Positions 29,874 through 29,993 of a stretch of 29,993 nt of DNA are shown piece after piece. The DNA lies in NCBI GenBank assembly GCA_041658345.1, contig JBBAAK010000011.1:1-29993 (forward strand), read 5' to 3'. Made by a program: the position numbers and the translations under genes. The number at the start of each line of letters is the position of its first letter. Position 1 is the first letter of the stretch. Below the pieces are notes generated by a model. It did no database searches. It saw only the letters and a list, made by a program, of their open reading frames with translations, and was not told the DNA's origin. The DNA comes from JBAZYV01 sp041658345. GTDB lineage: Bacteria > Patescibacteriota > Gracilibacteria > UBA1369 > 2-02-FULL-48-14.

Positions 29874-29993
29874 GGGCATTTTAGTGTTGCTGGAAATTTT
29901 CAAGGAAATAGTCGATCATTTGTTTCCTACGTTTTTTAGAAATTCCACGGTGAATTAGGATTTTTTGTTTCACATGAGAAAACAATCCATCAC

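Noticed and set aside
1..29993. CRISPR array
   Set aside because: The palindromes are dispersed singly; no regularly spaced repeat-spacer units and no cas genes are present.

Overview
The window looks like chromosome from a small-genome, host-dependent-type bacterium, most likely a member of the Candidate Phyla Radiation (Patescibacteria). The evidence is a short-gapped gene order, a TrbC/VirB2-like pilin of the CPR type, many short unrecognised proteins, and almost no Shine-Dalgarno sequences. UGA is a normal stop here: the GH18-like gene, relE-like toxin, cupredoxin gene and murA all end in TGA. The recoded-UGA lineages (Gracilibacteria, Absconditabacteria) are therefore unlikely. A Peregrinibacteria-like assignment is only a guess.

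Layout. 1-2.2 kb: edge of an HNH-type gene, murI, and a two-helix ion channel on divergent promoters. 2.2-6.3 kb: a membrane-tethered HTH protein, a GH18-like enzyme coupled to ybeY, an intact BRO-N gene with a decayed second copy, and a lipoprotein. 6.3-9.3 kb: HAD-like protein, tRNA-Pro and an unknown two-gene operon. 9.4-12.7 kb: PRC-barrel protein, then ctp-gpmI. 12.9-15.0 kb: a GC-rich M23 peptidase lipoprotein that looks foreign, and a small lipoprotein. 15.0-19.5 kb: pcrA/uvrD, a secreted protein, pilin and murB. 19.7-22.1 kb: YefM/RelE-type toxin-antitoxin pair, two unknown genes and two tRNA-Thr. 22.1-26.2 kb: a four-gene copper operon (csoR, copA, HMA-SafE protein, cupredoxin). 26.2-30 kb: hicBA, tRNA-Tyr, an unknown gene between inverted palindromes, murA overlapping a ComEC-like MBL gene, and a broken RHH antitoxin.

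The genes serve peptidoglycan precursor synthesis (murI, murB, murA), cell-wall or envelope remodelling (ctp, M23), DNA repair, copper export, and toxin-antitoxin stabilisation. Two window-wide signals stand out. First, many genes have a sigma70-like -10 box ending 6-9 nt before the start codon, implying leaderless mRNAs. Second, a 14-bp palindrome of the form TGTGC[AG][CT]G[CT]GCACA occurs five times, both between genes and in frame inside housekeeping genes. Two copies make near-perfect inverted repeats around one unknown gene.
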